From the NCBI GenBank assembly GCA_020403455.1, contig JADBXP010000004.1, forward strand, positions 124,001 through 188,000: a DNA stretch of 64,000 bases, written 5' to 3'. The notes under the pieces are model-generated. The model saw only the letters and a program-made list of their open reading frames with translations, did no database searches and was not told the DNA's origin. Numbering within the stretch: the stretch's first letter is position 1; the number at the start of each line of letters is the position of its first letter. Source of the DNA: Chitinophagaceae bacterium (GTDB lineage: Bacteria; Bacteroidota; Bacteroidia; Chitinophagales; Chitinophagaceae). Shown piece by piece: positions 1 through 8,175 of this stretch. The translations under genes and the position numbers were made by a program.

Positions 1-817
1 CAGGATGCTTCCTGTAAGGAGAGGGACATGCCATTCTGATGGCCCCCTGAATTCCCTGTGCATCATTGATGATGCGATAAGTTCGCTGCTGCGCAGGAAT
101 CATTGCATGTGTCTTTTCCCCGGGCTTTTTTCCCTTCAATGGCAAATCACCCAAACAAGACTCCAATTGCTGCTGAAGATCTGCCGGCAATCTTCCCGAT
201 ACCAAGATCATGCAGGAACCATGCACATAATACTTCTCATAGAACGACAGCAACTGCTCACGGGTGATTGCTTCATACCCTTCAGCAGTAGAAAACCTGC
301 CATAGGGATGTTGCTCACCATATAGATAAACATCCATCAGCCGATTGGCTACAAAGTCACATTTCTGTAAATTGATGTTCAATCGTTGCAATTGGTTATT
401 CCTGTATATCCCAAGTTCATCCTCAGGAAACACAGACTCAGTCAATATCTCTGATAAAACTGGCAACAACTCTGTTAAATGCTTTTTGAGACAATGTAGG
501 GTGATGTTCGCCACATCATTGAAGCATCCCCGGTTGAGATAAGCACCATAGTATTCTACCTGTTCATTCAGCTGAAACGAGGTTTTGGTGCGGGTTCCAT
601 TTTTCAGCAAAAAATTGGTGGTTGCTGCCTGCAAAGGAAAATCTTCATGCCAGAGTCCGGCATAAAACAGTATTTCCACCTGAACAACATCCTGTGAGCC
701 CGCTTCGATGGTGTAAACAGGGACACCGTTGCGCAGCGTGAATTGCTGATAGGGCGGCAAATGCAACTGCATTTCTGCAGCATTTTGTATAGTTGGCGGC
801 TGTTTTCTGTTAAGCAT
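1..817 (-). CDS. M16 peptidase-like protein, non-catalytic partner (partial, C-terminus beyond window)
   Basis: The reading frame is open from the ATG at 817 to the window edge, about 272 codons, so its C-terminal part is missing. The N-terminal half has the M16 (insulinase/processing peptidase) layout: a short beta-strand start, a loop ending in a KNGT-type segment, then an EYYGAYLNRG segment like the core of this family. The zinc motif HxxEH is absent; the aligned stretch reads TTNFLLKNG. It is therefore probably the inactive subunit that pairs with the active peptidase encoded just upstream. The two genes overlap by 8 nt, which suggests translational coupling. Family assignment is firm; lack of activity is inferred from the missing ligands. 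Confidence 0.8.
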   Translation of the reverse strand, partial: MLNRKQPPTIQNAAEMQLHLPPYQQFTLRNGVPVYTIEAGSQDVVQVEILFYAGLWHEDFPLQAATTNFLLKNGTRTKTSFQLNEQVEYYGAYLNRGCFNDVANITLHCLKKHLTELLPVLSEILTESVFPEDELGIYRNNQLQRLNINLQKCDFVANRLMDVYLYGEQHPYGRFSTAEGYEAITREQLLSFYEKYYVHGSCMILVSGRLPADLQQQLESCLGDLPLKGKKPGEKTHAMIPAQQRTYRIINDAQGIQGAIRMACPSPYRKHP

Positions 818-2060
818 GGGATGGCTTGCCGGCATGATAAAACATGGTATTGCTGTTTTCCTTGCGGAAGATATTATTTCCGGTATTGATTATATCCTCC
901 ACAGTCACTGAACGGTACCTGTCCAGTTCAGTATTCATCAAAGAAGCATCTCCCAACAATTCATAATGAGCAAGACTAGCGGCTCGATTGGTAAGACTCA
1001 TGTCCTCAAACACAATCATGCTTTCTGTTTTGTTCTTCACCTTTTCAAGCTCTGCCTCAGGAATGGCGTTGTTAATTAGTCTATCCAATTCTGCTTCCAG
1101 CGCAGCTTTTGCTTTTTCATGACTTACCCCGTCAACCAACCGGGATTCCAATGCCACTAATCCTTTATCCGTGCTGCCAAAATGATGTACCTCCAGTGCA
1201 GAAAAAATCTTTTGTTCCTTGACCAATGCATGATATAGTCGGGACGAGTTGCCACCACCCAAAATCTCGGTGATCAAATCAGCTGCATAGTACCCCTGCT
1301 CCAACCGGGCGTCCATGTGCCAGGCCATGATCAATGCATTGGCAGGTACATCTGCAAAAACATCAGTATGCCTGGAAGCAGTTTGCACCGGCTCGGCAGG
1401 CAATGAACGAAGGTATTTTTCTCCGGAGGGGATGTTTCCGAACCACTTATTGGCCAATCCCTTTACCTGCTCCGTTGTAACCGCTCCTGCCACTACCAAA
1501 ATTGCATTTGCAGGTCGATAATGTTTGAAAAAAAACGAACGCACGTCTTCCATAGATGCCTTCTCCACATGGCTGAGCTCTTGGCCGATCGTCATCCATC
1601 GATAGGGGTGTACCTGATAACAAAGTGCCCGCATGCGATGCCATATATCACCATAGGGTTTATTCAGGTAATGCTCCTTGAACTCTTCACAAACCACCTT
1701 GCGCTGAACGTTCAGGCTTTTCTTGGTAAATGCCAATTCCATCATCCGATCACTTTCAAGCCAGAAGGCAGTCTCCAGATTTTTGGCTGGCAGTTGACAA
1801 TAATAATTAGTCAAATCATTGGTCGTATAGGCATTGTTCTCGCCTCCGGCTCTTTGTAACGGCTCATCATAATCAGGAATATTCTTGCTGCCTCCAAACA
1901 TCAGGTGTTCAAATAAATGGGCGAAACCTGTTCTGTCCGGATGTTCGTCCCTCGCACCCACGTCATACATCACATTGACTACTGCCATGGGGGTATCATG
2001 GTCTTCGTGCACCAATACACGCAATCCGTTATCCAGCATGAACCTATCAAAATGAATCAT
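810..2060 (-). CDS. M16 family zinc metallopeptidase (catalytic subunit)
   Basis: A 416-residue M16 peptidase with the inverted zinc motif HLFEH at residues 48-52. The expected third ligand is a glutamate in the VVCEE segment near 125-126. The GGENNAYTTND segment that follows the motif in this family is also present. No signal peptide is obvious. Single-domain M16 proteins of this size usually work as heterodimers, and the next gene downstream encodes a partner lacking the zinc motif. The substrate is unknown; members degrade peptides or process leader sequences. Confidence 0.9.
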   Translation of the reverse strand: MIHFDRFMLDNGLRVLVHEDHDTPMAVVNVMYDVGARDEHPDRTGFAHLFEHLMFGGSKNIPDYDEPLQRAGGENNAYTTNDLTNYYCQLPAKNLETAFWLESDRMMELAFTKKSLNVQRKVVCEEFKEHYLNKPYGDIWHRMRALCYQVHPYRWMTIGQELSHVEKASMEDVRSFFFKHYRPANAILVVAGAVTTEQVKGLANKWFGNIPSGEKYLRSLPAEPVQTASRHTDVFADVPANALIMAWHMDARLEQGYYAADLITEILGGGNSSRLYHALVKEQKIFSALEVHHFGSTDKGLVALESRLVDGVSHEKAKAALEAELDRLINNAIPEAELEKVKNKTESMIVFEDMSLTNRAASLAHYELLGDASLMNTELDRYRSVTVEDIINTGNNIFRKENSNTMFYHAGKPSHA

Positions 2061-2120
2061 ATCACTGATTTCCTTTTCCGGTTGCGCAATTTACCTGCTT
2101 TCCGGCGAAAAAAAACTTTT

Positions 2121-3326
2121 TTACCTGCGCCGCGACTTCCTGATATCCTGCACATCCAAAGTTAATACCAATGGTTTCCCCTCCCTGATAACCATGACAG
2201 GCACCCGACCTAAACTGTTTTGAAACATATTCCGGTAGGTTCGAATGTCGCGGGTGATTGTCTTATCCACCGAAAAAATAATATCCCCCGGCTGAAATCC
2301 TGCTTTTTCTGCAGGCGATCCTACCATGATATCTTCTACCCGCACCTGCCCATTGTGAAGATAAAAGGCAAGACCGGTATAGGAATAATCAAAAGGCTCA
2401 ATAAAATATCGGTTGGGGCGGATGTGAATGACTTGGTCCGGATAATTGATGATCATGTTGAATCGGCGCATGATATCATTGCCTATCAGTCCTCCCATCT
2501 GCGGGTAATTGGTCACATTGTAGTCATCAGAAAAAATATGTACAGGCACATTCTTGAATTTATAGTCTCCCACCCGTAGTTCTTTCAATAAACTCAATGT
2601 CATTTGCTTTTTTCCACCAAGCCCTTCTGCCTGTGTGGCATAGAAAACGCGCCCCTTTTTGAATACGCTGCTGTCGGAAACAAATTCCTCGGATAACAAC
2701 ATATTAAGACCTGCCCCTGTATCAAAAATAAATCGTCCTGTAATGGGTCGGTGGTCGTTCAGGAAGACCGGCTGCATCGGAAGGGTGGTAAACTGGGGTT
2801 TCAGTAAATATCCTCCTCTCGGATACTTTAGGGAGCCGGGTGTGAAAACCTCCAGCATTTCCTGCTCAAAGTCCACTTTCACAATATACCTACGTAGAAA
2901 ACTAAAGCCAATGATACCATCAATGCGCAAGCCATATACCCTGCTGAGTAATTCATAATCATTTACATGAAAATCGAGATTCTCTACTTCCAAACCCGGA
3001 AGACGCAAAGTCTGACGAAGCACAAAATTCACCTGACGAAGGCCGTTCAGTCCGCGAATAATTCTGCCGGAAGGCGTTGAGGGAAGTTTCAGCCGGTCGA
3101 CAGTTCCTGAATCGAGTGAAATTCCTCCACTGCCGGTATCCAAAACAAAATTGAGGGTGTCTGTTTTGCCGGATAGCAACCCCTGAAGAACAATGATGCC
3201 ACCTCCTAATTGATAAAATGGGAAGCGGGTAATCATTGCGGCTTGAGGTTGTACAAACTCTTCCTGTGCCCGAAGCAACCCGGAACAAAGCAAACCTGCC
3301 AGTACCCCAACCCACCTGAACTTCAT
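2121..3326 (-). CDS. Secreted retropepsin-like aspartyl protease with C-terminal PDZ domain
   Basis: The 401-residue product starts with a signal peptide (hydrophobic to about residue 20, then AQEE). Two aspartyl-protease half-sites are visible, FVLDTGSGG (Asp63) and FIFDTGAG (Asp202), so both lobes of a pepsin-type fold lie in one chain. A PDZ domain follows at about 320-395, with the GSPAEKAGFQPGD core. Such proteins act in the periplasm or outer envelope; the PDZ domain probably binds C-termini of substrates. A -7 element lies at 3350-3357. It shares a strand with the M16 pair, but a gap of about 60 nt separates them. Confidence 0.85.
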   Translation of the reverse strand: MKFRWVGVLAGLLCSGLLRAQEEFVQPQAAMITRFPFYQLGGGIIVLQGLLSGKTDTLNFVLDTGSGGISLDSGTVDRLKLPSTPSGRIIRGLNGLRQVNFVLRQTLRLPGLEVENLDFHVNDYELLSRVYGLRIDGIIGFSFLRRYIVKVDFEQEMLEVFTPGSLKYPRGGYLLKPQFTTLPMQPVFLNDHRPITGRFIFDTGAGLNMLLSEEFVSDSSVFKKGRVFYATQAEGLGGKKQMTLSLLKELRVGDYKFKNVPVHIFSDDYNVTNYPQMGGLIGNDIMRRFNMIINYPDQVIHIRPNRYFIEPFDYSYTGLAFYLHNGQVRVEDIMVGSPAEKAGFQPGDIIFSVDKTITRDIRTYRNMFQNSLGRVPVMVIREGKPLVLTLDVQDIRKSRRR

Positions 3327-3349
3327 ATCTGTAATTTACCTCTTCCAAG

Positions 3350-3357
3350 CAAAAATA
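3350..3357 (-). promoter_or_regulatory. -7 promoter element (TATTTTTG) for the aspartyl protease gene
   Basis: On the minus strand the octamer TATTTTTG fits the Bacteroidota sigma-70 consensus TAnnTTTG. It ends 23 nt before the ATG at 3326. No firm TTTG -33 element was identified. Confidence 0.55.
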
Positions 3358-3413
3358 CCCTGAACCGGACTGTTAAAATAAAAAATCAATGGGCTGCTTT
3401 GACCGCAGGAGAT

Positions 3414-3421
3414 TAACTTTG
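3414..3421 (+). promoter_or_regulatory. -7 promoter element (TAACTTTG) for mqnC
   Basis: TAACTTTG matches TAnnTTTG exactly. Transcription would start near 3426, downstream of the in-frame ATG at 3389, so the ATG at 3443 is the likely start of mqnC. Confidence 0.6.
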
Positions 3422-3442
3422 CGGCCCGGAGATCTTACCAAC

Positions 3443-4567
3443 ATGCAATTTGACGATTTATACCAACGAGCGTTGAACCTGGAGTTCCTGAGCAAAGAAG
3501 AAGGACAATACCTTTTCGAACAGGCACCATTGACAGAATTGATGCATGTAGCAGATGAGCTGAGGAAGAAACAAGTGCGGCATGGGTTTGTTACCTGGCA
3601 GATAGATAGAAATGTGAATACCACCAATGTGTGTGTCGCTAACTGTAAGTTCTGTAACTTTTACCGCATCCCCGGGCATCCTGAGTCTTATATCACTGAT
3701 CTCCCTACCTACCGGAAAAAAATCGAGGAGACCATTCGCTATGGCGGTGACCAGCTTTTACTTCAAGGAGGGCACCATCCTGAATTGGGACTGGAATTTT
3801 ATACCAACCTATTCAGACAACTCAAGCAGGAATATCCCACAATAAAATTACATGCGCTGGGCCCACCCGAAGTAGCCCATATTTGTAAAATTGACAAAAT
3901 AAGTCACCGCGATGCCTTGCGGGAACTTCATGCTGCCGGACTCGATTCTTTACCCGGTGCAGGTGCTGAAATCCTGGTTGACAGGGTACGCAGACTGGTT
4001 TCCAATGGCAAATGTGGTGCGGATGAATGGCTGGATATCATGGCGGAAGCACACCAACAGCATATCACCACCAGTGCTACCATGATGTTTGGCCATGTTG
4101 AAACCGTCGAGGAGCGTTTCATACACCTGGAAAGAATTCGGGAAGTTCAAAGCCGGAAGCCGGCAGATGCCAAGGGATTCCTGGCATTCATCCCCTGGAC
4201 CTTCCAAGATGTAGATACCCTGCTGGCTAAAATCAGGGGTGTTCAAAATCTCACAACAACAGATGAATATATCCGCATGATTGCTATCAGCCGCATCATG
4301 CTGCCGAACGTTCTCAATATCCAGGCAAGCTGGCTCACGGTTGGCAAACAAACTGCTCAGGTCTGCCTGCATGCCGGTGCCAATGACTTTGGTAGCATCA
4401 TGCTGGAGGAAAATGTAGTGAGTGCTGCTGGTGCCCCTCATCGATTTACCTATAAATCTATCCAGGAAGCCATTCAAGAAGCCGGATTCGAGCCTCGCCT
4501 TCGCAACCAACAATATGAATTCAGGGAGATACCTGAGCAGATTCAGGAGCAGGTGATTGAATACTAA
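3443..4567 (+). CDS. mqnC: Cyclic dehypoxanthinyl futalosine synthase (MqnC), radical SAM
   Basis: MqnC catalyses the radical SAM ring closure of dehypoxanthinyl futalosine in the futalosine route to menaquinone, a cytoplasmic step. The 374-residue protein has the [4Fe-4S] motif C64-x3-C68-x2-C71 (NVCVANCKFCNFYR) and the MqnC-type blocks SLPGAGAEILVDRVR, MMFGHVET and GANDFGSIMLEENV. The last two separate it from the related aminofutalosine synthase MqnE. I use ATG 3443 because a -7 element lies between it and the upstream ATG at 3389. No other mqn gene is in the window. A menaquinone pool fits with the respiratory genes at 10890-21040. Confidence 0.9.
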   Translation: MQFDDLYQRALNLEFLSKEEGQYLFEQAPLTELMHVADELRKKQVRHGFVTWQIDRNVNTTNVCVANCKFCNFYRIPGHPESYITDLPTYRKKIEETIRYGGDQLLLQGGHHPELGLEFYTNLFRQLKQEYPTIKLHALGPPEVAHICKIDKISHRDALRELHAAGLDSLPGAGAEILVDRVRRLVSNGKCGADEWLDIMAEAHQQHITTSATMMFGHVETVEERFIHLERIREVQSRKPADAKGFLAFIPWTFQDVDTLLAKIRGVQNLTTTDEYIRMIAISRIMLPNVLNIQASWLTVGKQTAQVCLHAGANDFGSIMLEENVVSAAGAPHRFTYKSIQEAIQEAGFEPRLRNQQYEFREIPEQIQEQVIEY

Positions 4568-4665
4568 TGTAAGTACACTTTCAGCCCCTTCCACACCCAT
4601 CTTTGGCCGCTCATACCAGTATTTTCATAGCTTTTAGCTTTTGCCCCGATTTTTGTGTACCCGGC

Positions 4666-4694
4666 TGTAACTTAAAGCCTAGTTCATCGTCTAA
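4666..4694 (+). promoter_or_regulatory. Putative ECF-type promoter for the sigma/anti-sigma operon
   Basis: A TGTAACTT block (4666-4673) and a CGTCTAA block (4688-4694) are arranged so that AAC and CGTC are 16 nt apart. Many ECF sigma factors recognise an AAC -35 core and a CGTC-like -10 core at this spacing, and they commonly activate their own gene. The start of the sigma gene is 26 nt downstream. That this sigma factor reads this promoter is inferred. Confidence 0.55.
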
Positions 4695-4720
4695 CAGATA
4701 ACCAACAACCGGCTGCACGC

Positions 4721-5209
4721 ATGACGGAGAAGCAATACAATGAAATGGTAAGCCTGCACGCAGACAATGTTTTTCGCTTTGTAGTGAAAAACATTCGCCA
4801 TACAGAAGATGCCAGAGACATTGTTCAGACCGTTTATGAGAAACTCTGGGTCAACCGAGACAAAGTAGATCCTATAAAAGCCAAATCCTGGCTTTTTACA
4901 GTGGCTTATAATGGATTGATCGATCATTTGCGCAAAAGCAACAGAATCACTTATTCGGAAGAACTTCCGGAGGAAGGCACGAATTCAAACTATGGGAAAA
5001 AGGTACTGCAGGAACAATTACATGCTGCTCTTTCTCATTTAAATGAAGTACAAAGAAGTTTGGTATTGCTGAAAGATTATGAGGGATATAGCTATGAGGA
5101 GATAGGTCAGATTACCGGGCTGCATGAAAGCCAGGTGAAAGTTTATCTGCATAGGGCTCGACTAAAATTGCGCAACTTATTAGTAAGTACAGAGCAGGTA
5201 TTTGAATAA
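4721..5209 (+). CDS. ECF-type RNA polymerase sigma factor
   Basis: A 162-residue sigma-70 family protein containing only regions 2 and 4. Region 2 includes DARDIVQTVYEKLW and the WLFTVAYNGLIDHLR segment; region 4 includes the helix-turn-helix YEEIGQITGLHESQVKVYLHRAR. Length and domain content fit an extracytoplasmic-function factor. It is followed after 9 nt by a membrane anti-sigma candidate and then an outer-membrane barrel. An ECF-like promoter in front suggests autoregulation. Confidence 0.92.
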   Translation: MTEKQYNEMVSLHADNVFRFVVKNIRHTEDARDIVQTVYEKLWVNRDKVDPIKAKSWLFTVAYNGLIDHLRKSNRITYSEELPEEGTNSNYGKKVLQEQLHAALSHLNEVQRSLVLLKDYEGYSYEEIGQITGLHESQVKVYLHRARLKLRNLLVSTEQVFE

Positions 5210-5218
5210 AAAATAGTC

Positions 5219-6253
5219 ATGATTAACCACGAGAACTTTGATATGTATTGCATGCGCTGCGCCGATGGAGAACTCTCTCCAGCGGAGTTGGAAGCATTCC
5301 ATGCATATTTGGCCAGTCACCCCGAACTAAAGGGAGAGTGGGAAATCTGGCAACAACTGAAAATGCCTGTTGACTCATCTCTCATGCCTGACAAAGAGCA
5401 GTTGTTCAAAAAAGAACAGGTACTGCTTGAAGAAGAAAGGGCCTGGATGTTGATCGACGGTGAATTAGCTTCCCATGAAAAATTGGCAACGGAGCAATTG
5501 ATAGCAAGCAATGAAGAAGCCGGCCAACTCGTCAATCACTTACGACAATTTGTTTTGGAACCAACAGCTATTGAATGTCCCAACAAACACCTGTTGCTGC
5601 GCAGCGCTGAACAACCCAGGGTAATCTGGATGCAACGCGTTGTTCGCTTTACAGCTGCAGCAGCAATTGTTGCGCTACTGCTTCAGGTTGCCATAACAAA
5701 AAGAACCGGCACCTCCTTGCCTGCTTCCACAACAGAATCAACAACCTTCAGTAAGCCCGCCACAACACCAGCCAGTAGTTTGCCGGTCAATGCGCCTGTA
5801 GTTGATGATGCAATCAATTCAACGGTGTCAACTGAAAAAAATAAGGAGCGTATCAAAAAGCCGCTTATCTCACCAACTGTTATTGAGAACTCAACCAACA
5901 ATACACCAACTTCCGTTGTAGCTCAGGAAATACTTACAGCAATAGCATCTAATCCACCGGTGACAAAAGATCCAATTGTTGAGAAAATCAATGCGCCGGA
6001 AGAAAAAACTGGAATTGTTGCTGCAACATTATCCGATGATGATAGCCACACAACAAAGCCTTTGGCTCAACAAGTGATATATCGCGAACTGGATACAGAA
6101 AGTGAGCGAACCACCATCACCATTGGATCTGTCGAGATGCGTGAGGGCAAAGTAAGAGGAGTCTGGAGAAAACTCGGTGCTATCATCAAGAGTCCGGCAC
6201 AACGCAACAACACCAGCGACAATAGCAGCATTACCACACAACAACCTTTGTAA
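5219..6253 (+). CDS. Putative membrane anti-sigma factor
   Basis: 344 residues with a cytoplasmic N-terminal part, one membrane helix at about 141-159, and a periplasmic part rich in Thr, Ser and Pro. The cytoplasmic part holds two similar units, one starting ADGELSPAELE (residue 15) and one IDGELASHEKL (residue 79), each followed by a SHPEL/SNEEA-like segment; this looks like an internal duplication of an anti-sigma helix. Its position directly after the sigma gene supports the role. No HxxxCxxC zinc motif was seen; CMRC at 11-14 is the only close cysteine pair. The signal it senses is unknown. Confidence 0.75.
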   Translation: MINHENFDMYCMRCADGELSPAELEAFHAYLASHPELKGEWEIWQQLKMPVDSSLMPDKEQLFKKEQVLLEEERAWMLIDGELASHEKLATEQLIASNEEAGQLVNHLRQFVLEPTAIECPNKHLLLRSAEQPRVIWMQRVVRFTAAAAIVALLLQVAITKRTGTSLPASTTESTTFSKPATTPASSLPVNAPVVDDAINSTVSTEKNKERIKKPLISPTVIENSTNNTPTSVVAQEILTAIASNPPVTKDPIVEKINAPEEKTGIVAATLSDDDSHTTKPLAQQVIYRELDTESERTTITIGSVEMREGKVRGVWRKLGAIIKSPAQRNNTSDNSSITTQQPL

Positions 6254-6272
6254 AATTTAACTTGAAATTGAT

Positions 6273-7157
6273 ATGAACAGAGTAATTCTTCTCATCGGCC
6301 TGCTCAGTTTGAGCCAGCTGGCATTCGCTCAAAATGACAAAGACAGCAGCTATACAGTAAAAGATACTTTGAAAATAGGGGGTTTTCTTATTATCCGCGA
6401 ACCATCAATTAATACGCCCCAGGAAAAAGTTTTGAAAAAAGTTGATCAATGGGGAAATACAGTCATTTCATACAAGAGATCCCCCAAGAAAAAAAATAAA
6501 AACATTTCTACCAATTGGTGGATAGTGGATTTGGGTTTTGCCAACTATCGTGATCTAACCGATTATACCCAGGCAAGGGCCGGCAGCTACCTAACTTTCA
6601 TGCGTCCGGGTGACCCTGGGGTAAGTGAGGCAACCACCACCCTCAATACGGGCAGATCAAGCAATGTCAATCTCTGGATCTTCATGCAGCGACTGAACAT
6701 CAGCAATCAAGTATTGAATCTTAAATACGGTTTGGGGTGGGAGATGTACAATTTCAGGTATGATAGTCGCATCAGCTTCCGTACTTCTCCACAACCGATG
6801 GCATTCTCCGACTCGATAGGATTTTCAAAAAATAAACTCTTTGCCCAATACATTACTATACCGCTCATGATCAATATCAATACACGCCCAACCACAAATC
6901 GCGGACTCATTATGAGTGCAGGTATAAGTGCAGGTTATCTGGTTGCCAGCAGGAACAAGCAAATCAGCAGCGAACGGGGAAAACAAAAATACAAAGGTGA
7001 CCTCGCCATGCAACCCTGGCGATTGGCCGCCATTGGAGAGATCGGACTGGGTCCGGTTCGTTTGTATGGCTCTTATAGTTTAAACCGATTACAAAAAGAA
7101 TATACCCGCATGGAACAGTATCCCTATACCATCGGTATTCGATTGAGCAGTTGGTGA
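6273..7157 (+). CDS. Outer-membrane beta-barrel protein
   Basis: 294 residues with a clear signal peptide (MNRVILLIGLLSLSQLAFAQ). After it, alternating short hydrophobic strands rich in Tyr and Gly dominate, and the chain ends in an aromatic residue close to the C-terminus (RLSSW), as in many outer-membrane barrels. It is the third gene of the sigma/anti-sigma operon, with a 19-nt gap, and is followed by a terminator. It may be a target or a sensor of the sigma system. No specific family recognised. Confidence 0.7.
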   Translation: MNRVILLIGLLSLSQLAFAQNDKDSSYTVKDTLKIGGFLIIREPSINTPQEKVLKKVDQWGNTVISYKRSPKKKNKNISTNWWIVDLGFANYRDLTDYTQARAGSYLTFMRPGDPGVSEATTTLNTGRSSNVNLWIFMQRLNISNQVLNLKYGLGWEMYNFRYDSRISFRTSPQPMAFSDSIGFSKNKLFAQYITIPLMININTRPTTNRGLIMSAGISAGYLVASRNKQISSERGKQKYKGDLAMQPWRLAAIGEIGLGPVRLYGSYSLNRLQKEYTRMEQYPYTIGIRLSSW

Positions 7158-7179
7158 TTTATTTTCTCTATTTTGGTAA

Positions 7180-7208
7180 GCGCCCCCTTTCTAGGGGGTG
7201 TTTTTTTT
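7180..7208 (+). terminator. Rho-independent terminator of the sigma-factor operon
   Basis: A stem with a CCCCC/GGGGG core extended by wobble pairs, loop TTTCTA, followed by a run of eight T residues. It lies 22 nt after the barrel gene and just before the 3' end of the converging hydrolase gene. The minus strand has no T run, so it acts on plus transcripts. Confidence 0.85.
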
Positions 7209-7215
7209 GAAACAA

Positions 7216-8166
7216 TCAGCGGAGGAATTCCTGCATTACTGCCTGCCATTTTTGTGGCTCTTTCTTCAGCAAGCTTTCATGACCGCTTTGATAGTATTTC
7301 ATCATTGTGCGCTTATTGGTACCCAGTTGGGCAAACAGGGTATTGGTTTCATTTTCCGTTACACGCTTATCATTGAAACCCCATTGCAGAAGCACCGGAC
7401 AACTTACCGCGCTAGCATCCTGTGCAGGTTGAAATCCAAAGGCCCAGAACCCGTGTTGAATACCGCCCCAAAAAGTAAGCAAGGTAGAGAGTGGCTCAGC
7501 AGGCAGCTGCATCATGCGGATCTTTCCTTTCACAGCATCATGTAGAGAAGCAAAAGGCATTTCCAGCATTAATCGTTCCGGCCGAACAGGGTAGTTGGCC
7601 ATGGCATGTAAAGTCGTTGCAGCACCCAATGAGATGCCCCAGATAACGAGGTTCTTCTCCTTCAATTCCCTGCGGGCATAATCATAAACAGCTTTCACAT
7701 CAAGGGATTCATTGGCTCCAATGGTACAAGCTTCACCACCGCTGTTGCCATGCGCCCTGAAATCAGTCAATACCACCTGCCAACCCATCGCATGAAAGGC
7801 CGTCGCTTCGCGAATAATGCCACTTTTGCTGCCCCCATGCCCATGGAACATGAGAATGGTACCTTTTGAAACCGAAAAAGAAGAGGGGGCAATCCAGCTC
7901 TCCAAAACAATTCCGTCATCGGTAGTAATAGAAACAGTACGATGGGGCACTTGAAAACTATCTACCACTTTACTTTTAGGAAGGGGCATTCCCAACAAGA
8001 TGGACTTGGTCTTGGCGACCCCGCTCATCTCTTCCATTCGGGGAGGAGGCGGCACATTGGCAAAAAAGTGAGTCAGGTAATATGCATGACTCGCCACCAT
8101 CACATTGAGCAATACAAACAGAGCAAGCAATAGATAGCCGGCTCTTTTTAGCCATTTCAATAGCAT
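7216..8166 (-). CDS. Membrane-anchored alpha/beta hydrolase
   Basis: 316 residues with one N-terminal hydrophobic helix (about 9-30) and then an alpha/beta hydrolase domain. The oxyanion-hole segment MFHGHGGSKSG, nucleophile elbow GISLG, acid in WGFNDKRV and catalytic His in SGHESLL are all present in order, so the catalytic triad is complete. It begins 9 nt after the serS stop codon and is probably co-transcribed with it. The substrate cannot be told from sequence. Confidence 0.85.
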   Translation of the reverse strand: MLLKWLKRAGYLLLALFVLLNVMVASHAYYLTHFFANVPPPPRMEEMSGVAKTKSILLGMPLPKSKVVDSFQVPHRTVSITTDDGIVLESWIAPSSFSVSKGTILMFHGHGGSKSGIIREATAFHAMGWQVVLTDFRAHGNSGGEACTIGANESLDVKAVYDYARRELKEKNLVIWGISLGAATTLHAMANYPVRPERLMLEMPFASLHDAVKGKIRMMQLPAEPLSTLLTFWGGIQHGFWAFGFQPAQDASAVSCPVLLQWGFNDKRVTENETNTLFAQLGTNKRTMMKYYQSGHESLLKKEPQKWQAVMQEFLR

Positions 8167-8175
8167 ATATTTATT

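Noticed and set aside
3389..3442. Longer MqnC start at ATG 3389
   Set aside because: A -7 element lies at 3414-3421, between the two ATGs, and the extra 18 residues do not look like an MqnC N-terminus.
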